A stretch of DNA of 30,605 bases, taken from the IMG/VR virus record IMGVR_UViG_3300042691_030836, positions 1 to 30,605 of that record. The stretch is one strand, 5' to 3'. The notes under the pieces are model-generated. The model was given only the letters and a program-made list of their open reading frames with translations. It was not told where the DNA came from and did no database searches. The stretch's first letter is position 1. Every line of letters starts with the position of its first letter. Below are positions 28,905-30,605 of the stretch, in pieces. This DNA is from a virus. The position numbers were made by a program, and so were the translations under genes.

Positions 28905-30458
28905 ATGAACGTCATTATCGGCCCACCGGGCACCGGAAAGACCACGACCATCCTGACGATCATCGAGGAGGCGCTCGCCAAAGGCACACCGCCGGGTAGG
29001 ATCGGGCTCGTCAGCTTCACTAGGGCCGCAGTCGGCGAAGCGATCGAGCGGGCGTCAAAGCGGTTTGGAATTGACCCGAAGGAATTCCGATATTTCAGAA
29101 CTTTGCATTCTTTGGGTTTTGAACTTTCGGGCAGAGACCGTAAGGTGGTGACGGAGGCCCAGGTCGCCCAGTGGCAGGCGGACGCGGGCTACGGGGGACA
29201 GGTCGAGGCTGACCTCGAGGGGTGGGATGCCGCCCGACCTGACGCGGTAGCAGCCGTGTGGGAGCTGTCCCGGTCGCTGCGCCTGCATCCGAGACACGCG
29301 GCCGGACGCTGGCAGGGGGGCGAGGTCGACTGGCGAGCCGTCGAGAGGTACGGGGCACGGTATACGGCGTGGAAGCAGGAGATAGGGGCGATCGATTATA
29401 CCGACATGCTCGAGGGCGCACTGACAGTCGCGCCGCCTGCCCTCGACCTCCTTGCCATCGACGAGGCGCAGGACCTGTCACCGCTGCAGCAGGCCCTAGC
29501 AGCTCGGCTCCTCGGAGCGGCTCGGGAGGCCTATGTGGTCGGCGACGACGACCAAGCGATCCATGCATGGGCAGGGGCGGACGCGGGCTACCTGCAGCGG
29601 CTGGCAGAGGCCCACGGGTATCGCGTGCTGTCGCAGTCGTATCGGGTGCCTCGACTGGCCCACCGAGCGGCACAGTCCATCATCGGCCGGGTCCGACAGC
29701 GAGTCACTAAGGCATACGCTCCCCGGGACGAGCTCGGGGAGCTGACCTCGGCGGAATGGGGCCGGATGCTGGGATGCCGGCTCATGGGGGCGCTCTCGGA
29801 CGGTGCCGCCCTGCTTTGTCGCACCCGCCGGCAGCTCCACCTAGCCGGACGCTGGCTGCTCGAGGCGGGGATCCCGTATCGGTCAGAGCGTGGTGGCGTG
29901 GACCCGCTCGGAGCAGAGCGTCAGCTCGAGGCGGCGGTCGCGGTCTGCCGGCTGTCGCAGGGCCTACAGCCTAGGGCGGTCGACCTCCGCGCGCTGGCCA
30001 GTCACTGTCGAGCCGGGTCGACCCCAGGCTTGGCTCGAGGGACGCTGGCTCGGCTGCGCCGGGTGGACGTGGACCCGACTGACGGCGACCTCGACGACCT
30101 CGGGGCACGACCGCTGCTCGAGCGTGTCTATCGGGAGGGGATGGAGGCGCTCGACACTGTCGACCCGGAGGCCAGGCGGTACTATCGTCGCGTGCTGCAG
30201 ATTCGGGGCGGACTCCCACCCACGCTCACTCTGACGACTTGTCACGCATCCAAAGGCCGGGAATGGGCTCACGTGTTCATCGACGCGCAAATGACCCGAT
30301 ATCAAGCCAACAGCATCGAGGAGGCCACACCCATGGGCGACGACGAACATCGGGTGGCCTATGTCGCAGCCACCCGGACTAAATGCACACTCACGATTGT
30401 CCAGCCGGAAGGCGCGAAACCGCGATACCATTATCCGATATTCCGTCGTGCAGGTTGA
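28905..30458 (+). CDS. Superfamily 1 DNA helicase, UvrD/Rep type
   Basis: This 517-residue ATP-driven helicase probably unwinds the replication fork. Motifs appear in order: Walker A GPPGTGKT (6-13), motif Ia SFTRAAVGEA (37-46), Walker B LLAIDEAQD (182-190), motif III GDDDQAIHAWAGA (213-225), motif IV QSYRVP (244-249), motif V TCHASKGREW and motif VI VAYVAATR near residue 480. It is compact compared with UvrD (about 720), with short 1B/2B insertions. ATG 28905 is the first start and Walker A follows directly. The ribosome site is poor. It lies just after the repeat cluster and is the last complete gene. Confidence 0.92.
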   Translation: MNVIIGPPGTGKTTTILTIIEEALAKGTPPGRIGLVSFTRAAVGEAIERASKRFGIDPKEFRYFRTLHSLGFELSGRDRKVVTEAQVAQWQADAGYGGQVEADLEGWDAARPDAVAAVWELSRSLRLHPRHAAGRWQGGEVDWRAVERYGARYTAWKQEIGAIDYTDMLEGALTVAPPALDLLAIDEAQDLSPLQQALAARLLGAAREAYVVGDDDQAIHAWAGADAGYLQRLAEAHGYRVLSQSYRVPRLAHRAAQSIIGRVRQRVTKAYAPRDELGELTSAEWGRMLGCRLMGALSDGAALLCRTRRQLHLAGRWLLEAGIPYRSERGGVDPLGAERQLEAAVAVCRLSQGLQPRAVDLRALASHCRAGSTPGLARGTLARLRRVDVDPTDGDLDDLGARPLLERVYREGMEALDTVDPEARRYYRRVLQIRGGLPPTLTLTTCHASKGREWAHVFIDAQMTRYQANSIEEATPMGDDEHRVAYVAATRTKCTLTIVQPEGAKPRYHYPIFRRAG

Positions 30459-30483
30459 CGTCGCTCTACCCGTAGGGTACAGG
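30455..30483 (+). promoter_or_regulatory. Putative promoter after helicase gene
   Basis: TTGACG (30455-30460) and TACAGG (30478-30483) are 17 bases apart. A TACCC/GGGTA inverted pair lies in the spacer (30468-30479), in the same relative place as the palindrome in the capsid promoter. It would transcribe the partial gene at 30511, probably the start of the packaging operon. Confidence 0.3.
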
Positions 30484-30510
30484 CTAGAGGACAGGCGGGG
30501 AGTGAGGGCG

Positions 30511-30605
30511 ATGGGTGGAGCAGAATGGCCAGCAGATGAGTATGGTGCGGACGAGGGGGCACATGGGGTCATGATCCCCCAGCAGGTCATACCGTCAGGC
30601 ATAGC
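30511..30605 (+). CDS. Partial gene at right edge
   Basis: ATG 30511 follows a purine-rich GGGGAGTGAGGG site and the frame is open to the window end. About 31 residues are visible, starting MGGAEWPADEYGADEGAHGV, acidic and Gly-rich. If gene order continues into the portal at the left edge, this could be a terminase-region gene, but the fragment has no diagnostic motif. Confidence 0.4.
   Translation, partial: MGGAEWPADEYGADEGAHGVMIPQQVIPSGI

Overview
The window is one stretch of a double-stranded DNA tailed bacteriophage (or prophage) genome with a GC-rich, TCGA-rich base composition. Purine-rich Shine-Dalgarno sites (AGGAGG variants) and a VanY-type peptidoglycan peptidase point to a bacterial host with a cell wall. 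Nothing in the sequence names the host. A tape-measure protein, a major tail protein and a tail-chaperone frameshift, with no sheath gene seen, suggest a long non-contractile tail (siphovirus type). No terminase large subunit, integrase or DNA polymerase A/B was found. The portal frame runs off the left edge and a new ORF runs off the right edge, so the window is a fragment of a larger or circularly permuted genome.

Layout. (1) Positions 3-19422 (+) are the late operon: portal, small conserved protein, scaffold, promoter with operator, major capsid protein, head accessory and connector proteins, tail terminator candidate, major tail protein, gpG/gpGT-type chaperones joined by a -1 slip at GGGAAAC, HK97-gp10-like protein, tape measure, a large propeller-containing tail protein, baseplate-hub-like protein, two fibre/receptor-binding proteins, a fibre-assembly-like protein, and a lysis cassette (VanY endolysin, 26-residue membrane peptide, XhlA-like protein). 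It ends at a strong intrinsic terminator (19491-19530). (2) Positions 19621-23333 (-) are a leftward early operon holding a recombination module (ERF annealing protein, PD-(D/E)XK nuclease, SSB) and small unknown proteins. (3) Positions 23334-23457 are a divergent control region with several repeated sites. (4) Positions 23458-25702 (+) carry a Xre-type regulator, a winged-helix protein, small unknowns and a PAPS-reductase-like enzyme. (5) Positions 25703-30458 (+) start with a second, paralogous Xre regulator behind an identical 16-bp operator. A 37-residue membrane peptide, RusA, an archaeo-eukaryotic-type primase, a putative replication accessory protein, an origin-like cluster of TGTGACAC repeats and a UvrD-type helicase follow.

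How it fits together. The two related regulators and their shared GTGACATTTCGTGACA sites probably control the recombination operon, the PAPS-reductase operon and the replication operon. The ten TGTGACAC octamers at 28350-28794 carry the same GTGACA core and flank an AT-rich palindrome, so this is the best candidate for the replication origin or a regulatory hub. A second site family, around GGGGTATATCCC, recurs before the capsid gene, in the divergent control region and after the lysis genes, and could coordinate late expression.
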